Source: Pogonophryne albipinna
Taxonomy: Eukaryota > Chordata > Actinopteri > Perciformes > Artedidraconidae
Reading direction: 5' to 3'
DNA: 64,000 bases
Assembly (NCBI GenBank): GCA_028583405.1
Contig: JAPTMU010000153.1
Location: forward strand, 301,256 to 365,255
This document shows, piece after piece, positions 1 to 12,557 of this stretch. The translations under genes and the position numbers were made by a program. The notes under the pieces are model-generated. The model did no database searches, was not told where the DNA came from, and saw nothing but the letters and a program-made list of their open reading frames with translations. How positions within the stretch are numbered: the stretch's first letter is position 1; each line of letters opens with the position of its first letter.

Positions 1-3000
1 ATACTCATGGAACAGAGAGGGATACTCATGGAACAGAGAGGGATACTCATGGAACAGAGAGGGATACTCATGGAACAGAGAGGGATACTCATGGAACAGA
101 GAGGGATACTAAACGGAACAGAGAGGGATACTCATGGAACAGAGAGGGATACTAACGGAACAGAGAGGGATACTCATGGAACAGAGAGGGATACTCATGG
201 AACAGAGAGGGATACTAACGGAACAGAGAGGGATACTCATGGAACAGAGAGGGATACTCATGGAACAGAGAGGGATACTCACGGAACAGAGAGGGATACT
301 AACGGTACAGAGAGGGATACTCATGGAACAGAGAGGGATACTAACGGAACAGAGAGGGATACTCATGGTACAGAGAGGGATACTCATGGAACAGAGAGGG
401 ATACTGATGGAACAGAGAGGGATACTAACGGTACAGAGAGGGATACTAACGGAACAGAGAGGGATACTAACGGAACAGAGAGGGATACTCACGGAACAGA
501 GAGGGATACTAACGGAACAGAGAGGGATACTCCATGGTAAGCAGAGGGATACTACATGGAACAGAGAGGATACTCATGGACAGAGAGGGATACTAACGGA
601 ACAGAGAGGGATACTCATGGAACAAGAGAGGGATACTAACGGAACAGAGAGGGATACTCATGGAACAGAGAGGGATACTCACGGAACAGAGAGGGATACT
701 AACGGAACAGAGAGGGATACTCTATGGTAACAGAGAGGGATACTCATGGAACAGAGAGGGATACTCATGGAACAGAGAGGGATACTCCACGGAACAGAGA
801 GGGATACTAACGGAACAGAGAGGGATACTCATGGAACAGAGGAGGGATACTCATGGAACAGAGAGGGATACTCATGGACAGAGAGGGATACTAACGACAG
901 AGAGGGATACTCATGGAACAGAGAGGGATACTAACTGGAACAGAGAGGGATACTCACGGAAACAGAGAGGGATACTCATGGAACAGAGAGGGATACTAAC
1001 GGAACAGAGAGGGGATAACTCATGGACCAGAGAGGGATACTAACGGAACAGAGAGGGATACTCATGGAACAGAGAGGGATACTCATGGAACAGAGAGGAT
1101 ACTAACGGAACAGAGAGGGATACTCATGGAACAGAGAGGGATACTCATGGAACAGAGAGGGATACTAACGGAACAGAGAGGGATACTCATGGAACAGAGA
1201 GGGATACTCATGGAACAGAGAGGGATACTAACGGAACAGAGAGGGATACTCATGGAACAGAGAGGGATACTCATGGAACAGAGAGGGATACTCATGGAAC
1301 AGAGAGGGATACATGGAACAGAGAGGGATACTAACGGAACAGAGAGGGATACTCATGGAACAGAGAGGGATACTCATGGAACAGAGAGGGATACTAATGG
1401 AACAGAGAGGGATACTAATGGAACAGAGAGGGATACTCATGGAACAGAGAGGGATACTAATGGAACAGAGAGGGATAACATGGAACAGAGAGGGATACTC
1501 ATGGAACAGAGAGGGATACTCATGGAACAGAGAGGGATACTCATGGAACAGAGAGGGATACTAACGGAACAGAGAGGGATACTCATGGAACAGAGAGGGA
1601 TACTCATGGAACAGAGAGGGATACTAACGGAACAGAGAGGGATACTCATGGAACAGAGAGGGATACTCATGGAACAGAGAGGGATACTAACGGAACAGAG
1701 AGGGATACTAACGGAACAGAGAGGGATACTCATGGAACAGAGAGGGATACTCATGGAACAGAGAGGGATACTAACGGAACAGAGAGGGATACATGGAACA
1801 GAGAGGGATACTAACGGAACAGAGAGGGATACTAACGGAACAGAGAGGGATACTCATGGAACAGAGAGGGATACTCATGGAACAGAGAGGGATACTAACG
1901 GAACAGAGAGGGATACTCATGGAACAGAGAGGGATACTAACGGAACAGAGAGGGATACTAATGGAACAGAGAGGGATACTCATGGAACAGAGAGGGATAC
2001 TCATGGAACAGAGAGGGATACTAATGGAACAGAGAGGGATACTCATGGAACAGAGAGGGATACTCATGGAACAGAGAGGGATACTCATGGAACAGAGAGG
2101 GATACTCATGGAACAGAGAGGGATACTCATGGAACAGAGAGGGATACTAACGGAACAGAGAGGGATACTCATGGAACAGAGAGGGATACTAACGGAACAG
2201 AGAGGGATACTAACGGAACAGAGAGGGATACTCATGGAACAGAGAGGGATACTCATGGAACAGAGAGGGATACTAACGGAACAGAGAGGGATACTCATGG
2301 AACAGAGAGGGATACTCATGGAACAGAGAGGGATACTAACGGAACAGAGAGGGATACTCATGGAACAGAGAGGGATACTAACGGAACAGAGGGATACTCA
2401 TGGAACAGAGAGGGATACTAACGGAACAGAGAGGGATACTCATGGAACAGAGAGGGATACTAACGGAACAGAGAGGGATACTCATGGAACAGAGAGGGAT
2501 ACTCATGGAACAGAGAGGGATACTCATGGAACAGAGAGGGATACTAACGGAACAGAGAGGGATACTCATGGAACAGAGAGGGATACTCATGGAACAGAGA
2601 GGGATACTAACGGAACAGAGAGGGATACTCATGGAACAGAGAGGGATACTAACGGAACAGAGAGGGATACTCATGGAACAGAGAGGGATACTAACGGAAC
2701 AGAGAGGGATACTCATGGAACAGAGAGGGATACTAACAGAACAGAGAGGGATACTCATGGAACAGAGAGGGATACTCATGGAACAGAGAGGGATACTCAC
2801 GGAACAGAGAGGGATACTAACGGAACAGAGAGGGATACTCATGGAACAGAGAGGGATACTCACGGAACAGAGAGGGATACTAACGGAACAGAGAGGGATA
2901 CTCATGGACAGAGAGGGATACTCATGGAACAGAGAGGGATACTCATGGAACAGAGAGGGATACTCATGGAACAGAGAGGGATACTAACGGAACAGAGAGG

Positions 3001-3231
3001 GATACTCATGGAACAGAGAGGGATACTCATGGAACAGAGAGGGATACATGGAACAGAGAGGGATACTCATGGAACAGAGAGGGATACTCATGGAACAGAG
3101 AGGATACTAACGGAACAGAGAGGGATACTCATGGAACAGAGAGGGATACTAACGGAACAGAGAGGGATACTAACGGAACAGAGAGGGATACTCATGGAAC
3201 AGAGAGGGATACTAACGGAACAGAGAGGGAT
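1..3231. repeat. 21-bp satellite/minisatellite array
   Basis: About 150 head-to-tail copies of a 21-bp unit (ATACTCATGGAACAGAGAGGG). Units come in two main versions that differ only at the CAT/AAC triplet before GG, with rarer CAC and AAT. From about 530 to 1080 the array is degraded by single-base indels; elsewhere it is nearly perfect. The unit length is a multiple of three and contains no stop, so long reading frames exist on both strands, but nothing else suggests coding. The array runs off the left window edge and into the first gap, so its true length is unknown. Confidence 0.97.
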
Positions 3232-4231
3232 NNNNNNNNNNNNNNNNNNNNNNNNNNNNNNNNNNNNNNNNNNNNNNNNNNNNNNNNNNNNNNNNNNNNN
3301 NNNNNNNNNNNNNNNNNNNNNNNNNNNNNNNNNNNNNNNNNNNNNNNNNNNNNNNNNNNNNNNNNNNNNNNNNNNNNNNNNNNNNNNNNNNNNNNNNNNN
3401 NNNNNNNNNNNNNNNNNNNNNNNNNNNNNNNNNNNNNNNNNNNNNNNNNNNNNNNNNNNNNNNNNNNNNNNNNNNNNNNNNNNNNNNNNNNNNNNNNNNN
3501 NNNNNNNNNNNNNNNNNNNNNNNNNNNNNNNNNNNNNNNNNNNNNNNNNNNNNNNNNNNNNNNNNNNNNNNNNNNNNNNNNNNNNNNNNNNNNNNNNNNN
3601 NNNNNNNNNNNNNNNNNNNNNNNNNNNNNNNNNNNNNNNNNNNNNNNNNNNNNNNNNNNNNNNNNNNNNNNNNNNNNNNNNNNNNNNNNNNNNNNNNNNN
3701 NNNNNNNNNNNNNNNNNNNNNNNNNNNNNNNNNNNNNNNNNNNNNNNNNNNNNNNNNNNNNNNNNNNNNNNNNNNNNNNNNNNNNNNNNNNNNNNNNNNN
3801 NNNNNNNNNNNNNNNNNNNNNNNNNNNNNNNNNNNNNNNNNNNNNNNNNNNNNNNNNNNNNNNNNNNNNNNNNNNNNNNNNNNNNNNNNNNNNNNNNNNN
3901 NNNNNNNNNNNNNNNNNNNNNNNNNNNNNNNNNNNNNNNNNNNNNNNNNNNNNNNNNNNNNNNNNNNNNNNNNNNNNNNNNNNNNNNNNNNNNNNNNNNN
4001 NNNNNNNNNNNNNNNNNNNNNNNNNNNNNNNNNNNNNNNNNNNNNNNNNNNNNNNNNNNNNNNNNNNNNNNNNNNNNNNNNNNNNNNNNNNNNNNNNNNN
4101 NNNNNNNNNNNNNNNNNNNNNNNNNNNNNNNNNNNNNNNNNNNNNNNNNNNNNNNNNNNNNNNNNNNNNNNNNNNNNNNNNNNNNNNNNNNNNNNNNNNN
4201 NNNNNNNNNNNNNNNNNNNNNNNNNNNNNNN
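3232..4231. other. Assembly gap (1000 N)
   Basis: Exactly 1000 N, the usual placeholder for a gap of unknown size. The 21-bp satellite lies on its left and a different purine repeat on its right, so the adjacency of the two is a scaffolding inference. Confidence 0.99.
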
Positions 4232-4655
4232 GTGAGAGGAAGAGAGGAGATGAGAGGAGAGGAGGTGAGGAGAGAGGAGAGGAGGTGAGGAGAGAGGAGA
4301 GGAGGTGAGGAGAGAGGAGAGAGGAAGAGATGAGAGGATGTGAGGAGGTAAGGAGAGAGGAGAGGAGGTGAGGAGAGAGGAGAGAGGAAGAGATGAGAGG
4401 AGGTGAGGAGGTAAGGAGAGAGGAGAGGAGGTGAGGAGAGAGGAGAGAGGAGAGGAGGTGAGGAGAGAGGAGAGGAGGTGAGGAGGTGAGGAGGTAAGGA
4501 GAGAGGAGAGGAGGTGAGGAGAGAGGAGAGAGGAAGAGATGAGAGGATGTGAGGAGGTGAGGAGGTAAGGAGAGGAGGTGAGGAGAGAGGAAGAGAGGAG
4601 AGGAGGTGAGGAGAGAGGAGAGGAGGTGAGGAGGTAAGGAGAGAGGAGAGGAGGA
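4232..4655. repeat. Purine-only GAGGAG/GAGGT minisatellite
   Basis: The strand is almost entirely A and G, with T only in the recurring GAGGTGAGG and AAGAGATGAG blocks. It is an irregular tandem array of about 20-bp units. The same kind of repeat ends the contig at 61785-62304. Such mirror-rich polypurine tracts can form triplex DNA and often stop assemblies. Confidence 0.93.
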
Positions 4656-5701
4656 GGAAGATATTTGAAACATCCAGTGTTTCAGGGGAATGAATGACGT
4701 TGCATATTATTATTGCATATCCACATCTCACTGATATGAGAATAAATGTCTGGGTTTGAGTCAGGAGAGGAAATGTCTTTTTCACAAATGTTAATGTGAG
4801 GAAGGGTCTGCTGCAAAGTCGTCCTGATATTTCAGAATCAAATGTGATATTCAGCATTTAGAGAAGCAGTGAGTTTCTAAAATATTGAATTGATGGCGCT
4901 AACAAACGTCTTTTATGTGAGATGTAGCATTCGTCCACCTGATGCGTCAGCAGCCGTGTTTCCATTCACGTGTTTAAATGTGTGGGGAAGTTGGGATTGC
5001 TTCATTGCACAACTAAATGTTTACATATATAACGCTAAATTACGCAACGAGAATAATCAGCATTCTTTTTTAAAAAGTCCAAATAATACGTGAAAAATGT
5101 CGGAATTAATTATTGAAACATGTCAACAACAAAAAAAGGGAAAAAAAAATATTTAGGAAATAATAATTAAGAGTTTTCCTAAAATGTCAAAAATGTGGAA
5201 AATGTTCAATGAAATAATTTGCTTTAAATGTCCAAAAAATATATTGATAAAAACAAATGGAAATAAGTCCCTAAATGTTTGAATTTGTTTTAGTTTCCTG
5301 ATTAAAACAGCAAAGAGTTATTTTATTTCCAATTGTACATGGCTTTGTTGAATACTCGATTCTGATTCTGACACGTTGTCATTTTATTTCTGATTAATTT
5401 CCATATTAGCTCGTCTGCTCACGGAAATACATTTATTTTAAACATACAGGAACATCATTTTAAATATAATTTGATAACACTGTTTTAGTTTTATTTGGGG
5501 ATTTTTTATTTATTTCAGTTTATTTTCTATCAATTTTCATTAAAAAAATAATAATTCTCCATTTCAGCTGATTCCGATTGTTGAGAGGAGAGTCTCGTGG
5601 ACTCAAAATGATGTTTGAAGAGTTTTTGGGGAAAGGTATTGAATTAAAATGCATTTATTTGATAATTTAACCACAAAACAAACTCGTACTTGTTTTGGTA
5701 T
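4656..5701. other. AT-rich DNA with no recognisable gene
   Basis: No splice-flanked exon, long reading frame or repeat that I recognise. The reading frame at 4890-5093 has no supporting feature. Confidence 0.6.
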
Positions 5702-5783
5702 CACTGGTGGTGATGAAAGCTGGTTCGAGGGGCCCCCAGTGGATGTTTGCCAAGGGCCCCCACAGACTCTAGAATCGCCACTG
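5702..5783. mobile_element. 82-bp hAT-type MITE
   Basis: A short element with CACTGGTGG at the left end and CGCCACTG at the right end (imperfect inverted termini), flanked by a perfect 8-bp direct repeat TTTGGTAT at 5694-5701 and 5784-5791. An 8-bp target duplication and CAGTGGCG-like termini point to the hAT superfamily. It has no coding capacity. Confidence 0.72.
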
Positions 5784-6534
5784 TTTGGTATCAAGCCTTT
5801 TCATAGGGAGACAATAAATGGATTTTAATGGTTTAATTCAAAGTTACGTGGCACTTTTATCCATTCATAACGTTAGTTTCCGTATTTCCCTGAAGCCATA
5901 CTAACTTTAGACATTTTAAACACCAAATCAATAATCGATATTGAAAATAACCTTTTAGTTTCAGTCATTATTTTCTGCAGGAAGTCGTTACGGACCTTTA
6001 AAATAAAACGTTTCAACCTTTATTTTTCACAGTGCTGCAAATATTAACAATAAATAAGTTAAATGTGAGTAAGAGGAGAGGAAACAGGAAACAGGAGACA
6101 GGAAGTGGACTCAGTGGCTCTTTGACTTCGGGAGGCGGGACAAAGCGGGGGGCGCCGGTTTGACCTTTGACCCCGAAGAGGCGCTTGTTTTACTGGCGGT
6201 GAAAAGGTGGAGTTTAGAGGGTTGGGGGGGGGGCGGATCTGCTGCTTCCTGTCACATGACTCCTCCCTCCTCAGCGGGGGGGCATGAGATATCTGTGGCT
6301 GGAAACAAAAGAAAATACAGAATTTAAATTGGAAGAAAAATTATTCATGTTTTTTTTTTATGGTTTATTTTTGAAGCACTTTGAAACAAAACGGGGATTT
6401 AAAAACGCTTAGAAAACATTCAACTGTGCAGAAAAAATTAAAATGAAAAAACATGAGAATAATATAAAGACAGTCATAAGAGTCAACAAAATTATAAATC
6501 AACAAAATCAGAACAAGAGAGATTATTTATGTGT
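5784..6534. other. Non-coding DNA, no gene seen
   Basis: AT-rich sequence with one G/C-rich patch at 6125-6290. No exon or coding frame could be supported. Confidence 0.5.
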
Positions 6535-6947
6535 TTCTAAGTACTTTGCCGTACTTTGTCCCCGGTACTCTTTAGTCCCTGAACTGTCTAGTAGATCGCG
6601 TTCACACCGGAATAAGTCCCTGAGGGAGGATTAGGCAAATGAAGCCGCTGACGTCACTTCTTCTTCTGCTTTGGGTTTACTGGCAGGCCGCAAACCACTT
6701 CACGGCGTATACTGCCGCCCGAAGTCCCGGGTAAATCGCCAGAAGCGCCAACTCCTCCTCATTTCCACCGCTCCCACGTTTTGTGTGGCCATAAGTTAGT
6801 CTCTCTGCGCTGGGCTAATGCTAATAATGCTAATGCGAGCAAATAAAATGGCGGCTTCACAAAACTTTTCAGAGTTTTACGGGGCGTGGTTTGCAATCCT
6901 TCCAGCCAATCAGACAGAGGAACCTTTTCCTCCCCAGGAAAGTACCA
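6535..6947. mobile_element. Probable DNA-transposon fragment
   Basis: The GTTCACACCGGAATAAGTCC motif and the following sequence resemble the ends of non-autonomous fish DNA transposons; the related ACTCCGGTGTGAAAGCG appears at 9898-9914. No complete termini or target duplication could be delimited. The L2 LINE begins directly to its right. Confidence 0.35.
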
Positions 6948-7537
6948 CCTCTCTAACATCGCTGCAACAACCCGCTGCTGTAGATACACGCTTTACAACA
7001 TCAGGAGGATACGTCCCCAGCTGACCCAGAAAACAACGCAGCTTCGGGTCCAGGCTCTCGTCATCTCACGCCTAGACTACTGCAACTCCCTCCTGGCTGG
7101 TCTACCTGCATGTGCCATCCGACCTCTGCAGCTCATCCAGAATGCAGCGGCTCGTCTGGTCTTCAACCTTCCTAAATGTTCCCACATCACGCCGCTCCTC
7201 CGCTCCCTCCACTGGCTTCCAGTAACTGCTAGAATCCACTTCAAGACAATGGTACTTGCGTACCATGCTGCGAATGGATCTGGCCCTTCCTACATCCAGG
7301 ACATGGTTAAACCGTACACCCCAGCACGTGCACTCCGCTCTGCATCAGCCAAACAGCTGGCTGCACCCGCGCTGCGAGGGGGACCCAAGTTCCCATCAGC
7401 AGAAACACGTGGGTTTGCTATCCTGGCTCCAAGATGGTGGAATGAGCTCCCCATTGACATCAGGAAAGCAGAAAGCTTACACACCTTCCAGACTGAAAAA
7501 CTCATCTTTTTCCACTCCACTTCGAGCGATAGAATTA
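6948..7537 (+). pseudogene. L2-type LINE ORF2 C-terminal fragment
   Basis: Conceptual translation gives the C-terminal region found after the palm of L2-clade LINE reverse transcriptases, including SRLDYCNSLLAGLP, LQLIQNAAARLVFN and SLHWLPVTARI. The 5' part, with the endonuclease and the catalytic YADD box, is absent, as is usual for 5'-truncated LINE copies. The coding part is interrupted at 7538 by a hAT element; the LINE resumes at 8638. The left end of the giant inverted repeat (7405) falls inside this fragment, so bases before 7405 are single-copy and bases after it also occur inverted at 39620-39751. Confidence 0.8.
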
Positions 7538-7545
7538 CTAACAAA

Positions 7546-8629
7546 CAGTGGCGTTTTTATATGTACAAAAGTGGTGGGGCACAAAAAACTTAGATGTCTA
7601 TAAGCTTCTGCAGTGAGGTTCATGGCTGCTGAGGCTCTGACTCTTCAGGTTTACAAATATTATATTTTGACCTAAATCAAAATATAATATATTTTCAAAA
7701 GCCTCTTTAGTCTGATGCTTCAATTAATTTTAAACAGACAGTTCAACAGAAGGATACCCAAAACATGTAATTGTATCATTTAAATATTGAATTGTTCTCT
7801 CTTAGTAAGATCCCATTTCAATAAAATGGTGGTCTTACCTTGACTTGAAGATGAAGTCCATTTGCCTATCCTTCTGGACAACATCTCTATTACTTTTTTG
7901 TAAAAGTCCTCCTTATGTTCTTGTAGTTTCAAAAGTCTATCATAAATCTAATCTAATCAATAGATTTATGATTTGAAAATGATAAAAGTAGGGTAGAGAC
8001 ATGTGGATATTATCCGGCTGAACAAAACGTGCATTTATCAAACAGCTACATTTCCCACAGATCTGATTTGGAGCTGTTTTCTAAAATCCTATGGAGAAAT
8101 CTCATTGCTTTTTTGTTGAGGGAAGCCATGGCGCAGCTTACTTCCTGGTTTTAGGACGTGTCACTGCAGCTCTCTCGTCTCCTTCTTCACACACCACACT
8201 TTTCGCGGCACACGTACTTACAGCCAATCCGCTCTGAATGATGTGAGATGGCGTATGGTGGGGATGGCAGCTCTATGCCCCGATGGTCATTATTTTTTTG
8301 CACACACATTAAATAGGAAAATACTCTGAGCATGTGCAGTGTAGTTTTTACAGTCACCGTTCACTTAGACAGAGAGAGGGAGGGGCAGGATCGGGTTTTG
8401 TCCCACATGGCTCTAAACAGCTCAATAGGCACACACTGTAGACACTAATTAGAAGAACACAGACTAAAACAGCAATGAGACGAATCAGATGATTAAACAT
8501 GATCTTACAATATATTTTATATATATTTTTATTTATTTTTGCATTTTTTTGTAATCATTATTTGTAATACTTTCTGCTGACACTAGGTGGGGCTGTGCAC
8601 CACCTGCCCCTAATGACCAGTCGCCACTG
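7546..8629. mobile_element. Non-autonomous hAT element inside the L2 LINE (left arm)
   Basis: Begins CAGTGGCG and ends CGCCACTG, flanked by CTAACAAA (7538-7545) and CTAACAGA (8630-8637), an 8-bp target duplication with one later substitution. There is no transposase reading frame. L2 sequence lies on both sides, so it inserted into the LINE. The inverted copy in the right arm is at 38566-39611, so insertion preceded the inverted duplication. Confidence 0.85.
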
Positions 8630-8637
8630 CTAACAGA

Positions 8638-8822
8638 GCACTTATATACTAACAAAGGACTGGCTTACCTAAAGCCAGTTGAGTAGCACTTGAAATGTTT
8701 GGCTCTATGAAACCTGATGTACTTTATGATTCTGTTTTCTTCAAGGTTGTATTTTTTTGGTCGAACGCACTTATTGTAAGTCGCTTTGGATAAAAGCGTC
8801 AGCTAAATGCAATGTAATAAAA
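8638..8822 (+). repeat. L2 LINE 3' end
   Basis: Contains GTCGCTTTGGATAAAAGCGT followed by CAGCTAAATGCAATG and an A-rich end, the characteristic 3' tail of fish L2 LINEs and of SINEs that borrow it. It is the continuation of the fragment at 6948-7537 beyond the hAT insertion. The inverted copy is at about 38373-38557. Confidence 0.85.
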
Positions 8823-9155
8823 AAAAGGGGTGAAAAGGTTCGCATCAGCGTCTTGCCGTCATAAAAAATTTGAGAGATCGAGTTTTTATCGTTTGAAATT
8901 ACGAAAAGGAAAAAGGACAAGGACACCCCTCTGTTGGAGGGGCAAAGGAGTCTGGTGGGATTCTGTTCGCCGCCAGCAAAGCGTGTTCCTGTGATGGAAA
9001 GTGTACTGCTGGCGAGCCTTGACAGGGGGGGGGGGGCTAGTGGAGCACGCACGTGAGCTGCGGAGCCTCGCAGCGGCGAAACTGAGGCTCCGTGGTAAAC
9101 TGTGGTAACATGAAGAGCCGTTTGGGAGCCGAAAGAGCCGGCTCTTCTTATGCGG

Positions 9156-9712
9156 CTTTCACACCAGCGCTTTTCCCTTTCTAGCTCAGAGCGGGAGCTT
9201 TTCTGGTTCAGCTCCGGTTTCCCTTTTCTGCTCCCACTCTGTTCACACCGCCCAGAGCTGCCGCTGCTGCGTCATGACGTCACCGTTTACGTGCCTGCTT
9301 CATAAAATCCAAACCGCGCGGAAATCCCTCACATCGACAACAACAATGGCCGATTGTATTGAAGCGCTGTTCGCTTTGGTTATCCTCTTACGAAACGAAA
9401 TGGAAGGCATCGGACGACTTTACAAGGGACGACTTTACTTGGAACTTTACAAACCTCACATGCGAAATGCAAGACTTCTTTGTGGTCTTCAGCATCTACT
9501 TCAACGACGAACCCCTGCCCCCGCCTCGACGTAAGAGAGGTAAGCGACGCCGCCTCTTAGCTCCGAAGCTCTTGCCTCTAGACCGACAATTTTTTGGAGC
9601 TGGAAGTGAACCGGATTCCGGAGCTAAGAGGCGGCGCCTCTGCGGTGTGAACAGGGAAAAAACCGGTACTTTTCAGCTCCAGCTCCGAGCTGAAAACGCG
9701 TTGGTGTGAAAG
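9156..9712. mobile_element. Non-autonomous DNA transposon with CTTTCACACC termini
   Basis: Left end CTTTCACACCAGCGCTTTTC and right end AAAACGCGTTGGTGTGAAAG are inverted repeats that extend imperfectly into GAGCTGGAGC-type subterminal sequence. The internal frames at 9274-9534 and 9359-9709 show no transposase motif. The inverted copy is at 37471-38025. The superfamily is uncertain; no clear target duplication was seen. Confidence 0.65.
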
Positions 9713-9719
9713 GGACATA

Positions 9720-9920
9720 CGTGAGCTGAGCCGAATGATTTTTTTCCCGTCAAGTTCGTTTTTTATAAATCGCAAACATTGCGTTGCGTAGAAAACTGGC
9801 GTACGCCATCTTTTGAGCGTACGCACCGTTTATGAATGAGGCCCCAGATCTTTTTGGTGTGAACGCTAAATCCCAGGAGCTATTCCTGGGAAAAGTACTC
9901 CGGTGTGAAAGCGCCTTATG
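9720..9920. mobile_element. Two abutting MITE-like fragments
   Basis: 9740-9845 ends in CGTTTATGAATGAGGCCCC, and 9850-9915 carries a hairpin (CCAGGAGCTATTCCTGG) followed by ACTCCGGTGTGAAAGCG. Both resemble ends of fish non-autonomous DNA transposons. The same pair occurs inverted at 37120-37289. Confidence 0.45.
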
Positions 9921-10547
9921 CTTTTACTTTGGAAGTATTTTTTTTTTTATGTCACAATTTCTTTATTTTCATGCTTTAACTTCAGCGAGAGAAACCCCGC
10001 TGGACACAACATGTAATAATATAATAAAAACAACTTCTGCTGCAGGAGTGAGTGTCCTGGATCAGAGAAGCTTTTATTTTGAAAATCAATAAAGTCACAT
10101 TTAGATGATTTGAAAGCCGACTGGACGGCAGACGTAAATGATAAGAGAAACAATCAGCTTCATTGAGATGTAAATAAAAACACTTTGCATGAAGCTTTTA
10201 TTTTGAAACATGTAGTGGATTTTCATGCAACTGAAAATAAGTTAGTTTTATCAAATTAAACTTAAAAACATGTTTCTCTATACTTTCTGAAATGAGCTTC
10301 TCTTTCAAACAATCCTCACTCCAATCAATTCTTTCTTCTAAATATGTAGATTTCCAGAGTTAACAGAGCAGCAGCATTATATCTATTGTCTTTGTAGCCT
10401 TCCTGTAACCAGGTGAAGCCCCTTGAGGTCAAAAGATCTCTTCTTCAAGGTGACCTGCAGGACATTAGTTACACATGTAACATAAAAACAACAGAACAAC
10501 AATAAGGATGACATACAACATAATGTCCAGGGCACAGTTTACAAAAT
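9921..10547 (-). other. LINE 3' flank, non-coding
   Basis: Downstream of the LINE 3' half on the minus strand. In that orientation three AATAAA-type signals lie in AAATAAAAGCTTC (twice) and AAATAAAGAAATTGTGAC. No coding exon was recognised. It is duplicated inverted at about 36487-37120. Confidence 0.4.
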
Positions 10548-11732
10548 CTATTTACAGTGACAGGTACCATGAGTATCAAACAGCATGGCACCCAGCCGAG
10601 TTTCAAAGTGATGCAGGGGAACCAAAGTGCTCAGTTTTAAACATGTTTGCAGACTGTTCCAAGTTAGTGGAGCTGCACATCTAAAAGCTTTCTTCCCTAA
10701 GACAGTCCTAGCACTTGGCACATTTAATAAAACATCATGAGATCTCAAGCAATAAGTACTTTCAATTCGTCGAGATATCAGAGAGCAGATATAAAAAGGT
10801 AGTTTACCCAACATGGCTTTATAGATGAACATGTACCAGTGACTGAGCCTCCGTACAGTTAGTGAAGGCAGACCTGCCCTGGCATACAGGGTAAAGTGAT
10901 GAGTAAGTGCTTTACAGTTAGTAACAAATCTCAGTGCGCTGTGATAGGTGGCATCTAACTTTTCCAGGCAATGGGCAGGTGCATTCATATAGATCAGATC
11001 ACCATAGTCCAGCACAGGTCAAAAGGTCACAGAGCCTTTTCCTGGCTTCAAAAGAGAAACAGGACTTGTTTCTGAAAAAGAAACCTAGTCTAACCCTCAG
11101 CTTTTTAAGCAAATTAATGACCTGATGTTTAAAAGAGAGGCAATCATCAAGCCAGATACCTAGGTATTTATAACCGGTAACCACTTTGAGTACTTGTCCT
11201 TGCATAGTAACAATATCCAAAGCAGTGTCTGTAGTCTTTTTAGCTTTAGAAAAGAGCATTACCTTGGTTTTATCAACATTTAAAAGAAGCTTAAGCTCAG
11301 AGAGCTGAGTCTGAATAATGTTAAAACAGCCTGTAATTTAACACCAGCCTCCTGAATGGAGGGACCTGCACTCAGATCATTCTCAAATACTCCCACAGAT
11401 GAGTATTTATAGGGAGCATTAGTTAGAATGAGATCAATTAGGGAGGATTTATTAGGAGACTTAATGTTAGGGCGAGTAGGACTGTCAACAATCTGAGTAA
11501 CATTCAAAGAGATACAAAGGTTTTTAAAATCTTCTGACACTGCAGTTAACCAGTCCCAGTTGAAATCTCCAAGTAGCACTATTTCCTTGTAGTCTAGCTG
11601 CGATAAAAGCTTTGCTAGCGAAGACAAGGAGTCCTTGCCAGCTGGGGGGGGGGGGGGGGGGGGTCTGTAACAGCCCAAGACCATGACCTGTTGACCCTTT
11701 GCCACTTCGATATTTAAGGCTAAAAATTCGAA
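10548..11732 (-). pseudogene. LINE 3' half: endonuclease remainder and RT C-terminus (left arm)
   Basis: On the minus strand this encodes, in three frames, the second half of an AP-type endonuclease (VMVLGCYRPP, LLGDFNWDW, LIDLILTNAPYKYSS), then the end of a reverse transcriptase (LLNVDKTKVMLFSKAK, YKYLGIWLDD) and the C-terminal region (KAFRCAAPLTWNSLQ). The RT fingers and palm are missing, joined out near 11330-11400, so the element is dead. The upstream half of the same LINE lies at 22983-24480, separated by the gene cassettes. It belongs to the CR1/L2/Rex1 group by motif style. The poly-G run at 11644-11662 interrupts the endonuclease. Confidence 0.75.
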
Positions 11733-12557
11733 TTATACGTTATCCGTCTCGTTGAACCCGTCGTGGCGAACGATATCCGTCTCGTTGACCCCGTCGTGGC
11801 GAACGTTATCCGTCTCGTTGAACCCGTCGTGGCGAACGTTATCCGTCTCGTTGAACCCGTCGTGGCGAACGTTATCCGTCTCGTTGACCCCGTCGTGGCG
11901 AACGTTATCCGTCTTGTTTACCCCGTCGTGGCGAACGTTATCCGTCTCGTTTACCCCGTCGTGGCGAACATTATCCGTCTCGTTGACCCCGTCGTTTCGA
12001 ACGTTATCCGTCTCGTTGATCCAGTCGTGGCGAACGTTATCCGTCTCGTTGACCCAGTCATTTTGAATGTTATCTGTCTCGTTGAACCCGTCGTGGCGAA
12101 CGTTATCCGTCTCGTTTACCCCGTCGTTTCGAACGTTTTCCGTCTCTTTGACCCCGTCGTGGCGAACGTTATCCGTCTCGTTGACCCCGTCCTGGCGAAC
12201 GTTATTCGTCTCGTTGACCCCGTCGTGGCGAACGTTATCCGTCTCGTTGAACCCGTCGTGGCGAACGTTATCCGTCTCGTTGAACCCGTCGTGGCGAACG
12301 TTATCCGTCTCGTTGAACCCGTCGTGGCGAACGTTATCCGTCTCGTTGATCCCGTCGTGGCGAACGTTATCCGTCTCGTTGATCCCGTCGTGGCGAACGT
12401 TATCCGTCTCGGTTGATCCCGTCGTGGCGAACGTTATCCGTCTCGTTGAACCAGTCGTGGCGAACGTTATCCGTCTCGTTGAACCCGTCGTGGCGAACGT
12501 TATCCGTCTCGTTGATCCCGTCGTGGCGAACGTTATCCGTCTCGTTGATCCAGTGGT
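11733..12557 (-). repeat. 33-bp coding-type tandem array A
   Basis: About 25 copies of a 33-bp unit whose minus-strand reading is VRHDGVNETDN. The last unit fuses directly to LINE sequence, which supplies a stop at 11733-11735. Units keep the 33-bp period throughout except for a one-base insertion at about 12411-12412. Confidence 0.93.

Noticed and set aside
7..3231. Long frames translating the 21-bp satellite (MEQRGIL, NGTERDT and SIPLCSM repeats)
   Set aside because: The period is divisible by three and stop-free in several frames on both strands. There is no start context or splice signal, and the N/H alternation destroys the sequon in about half the units, unlike the 33-bp array.
1793..4857. 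Frames of 400-830 residues spanning the N gap
   Set aside because: Translation through N is meaningless, and the two flanks are different repeats.
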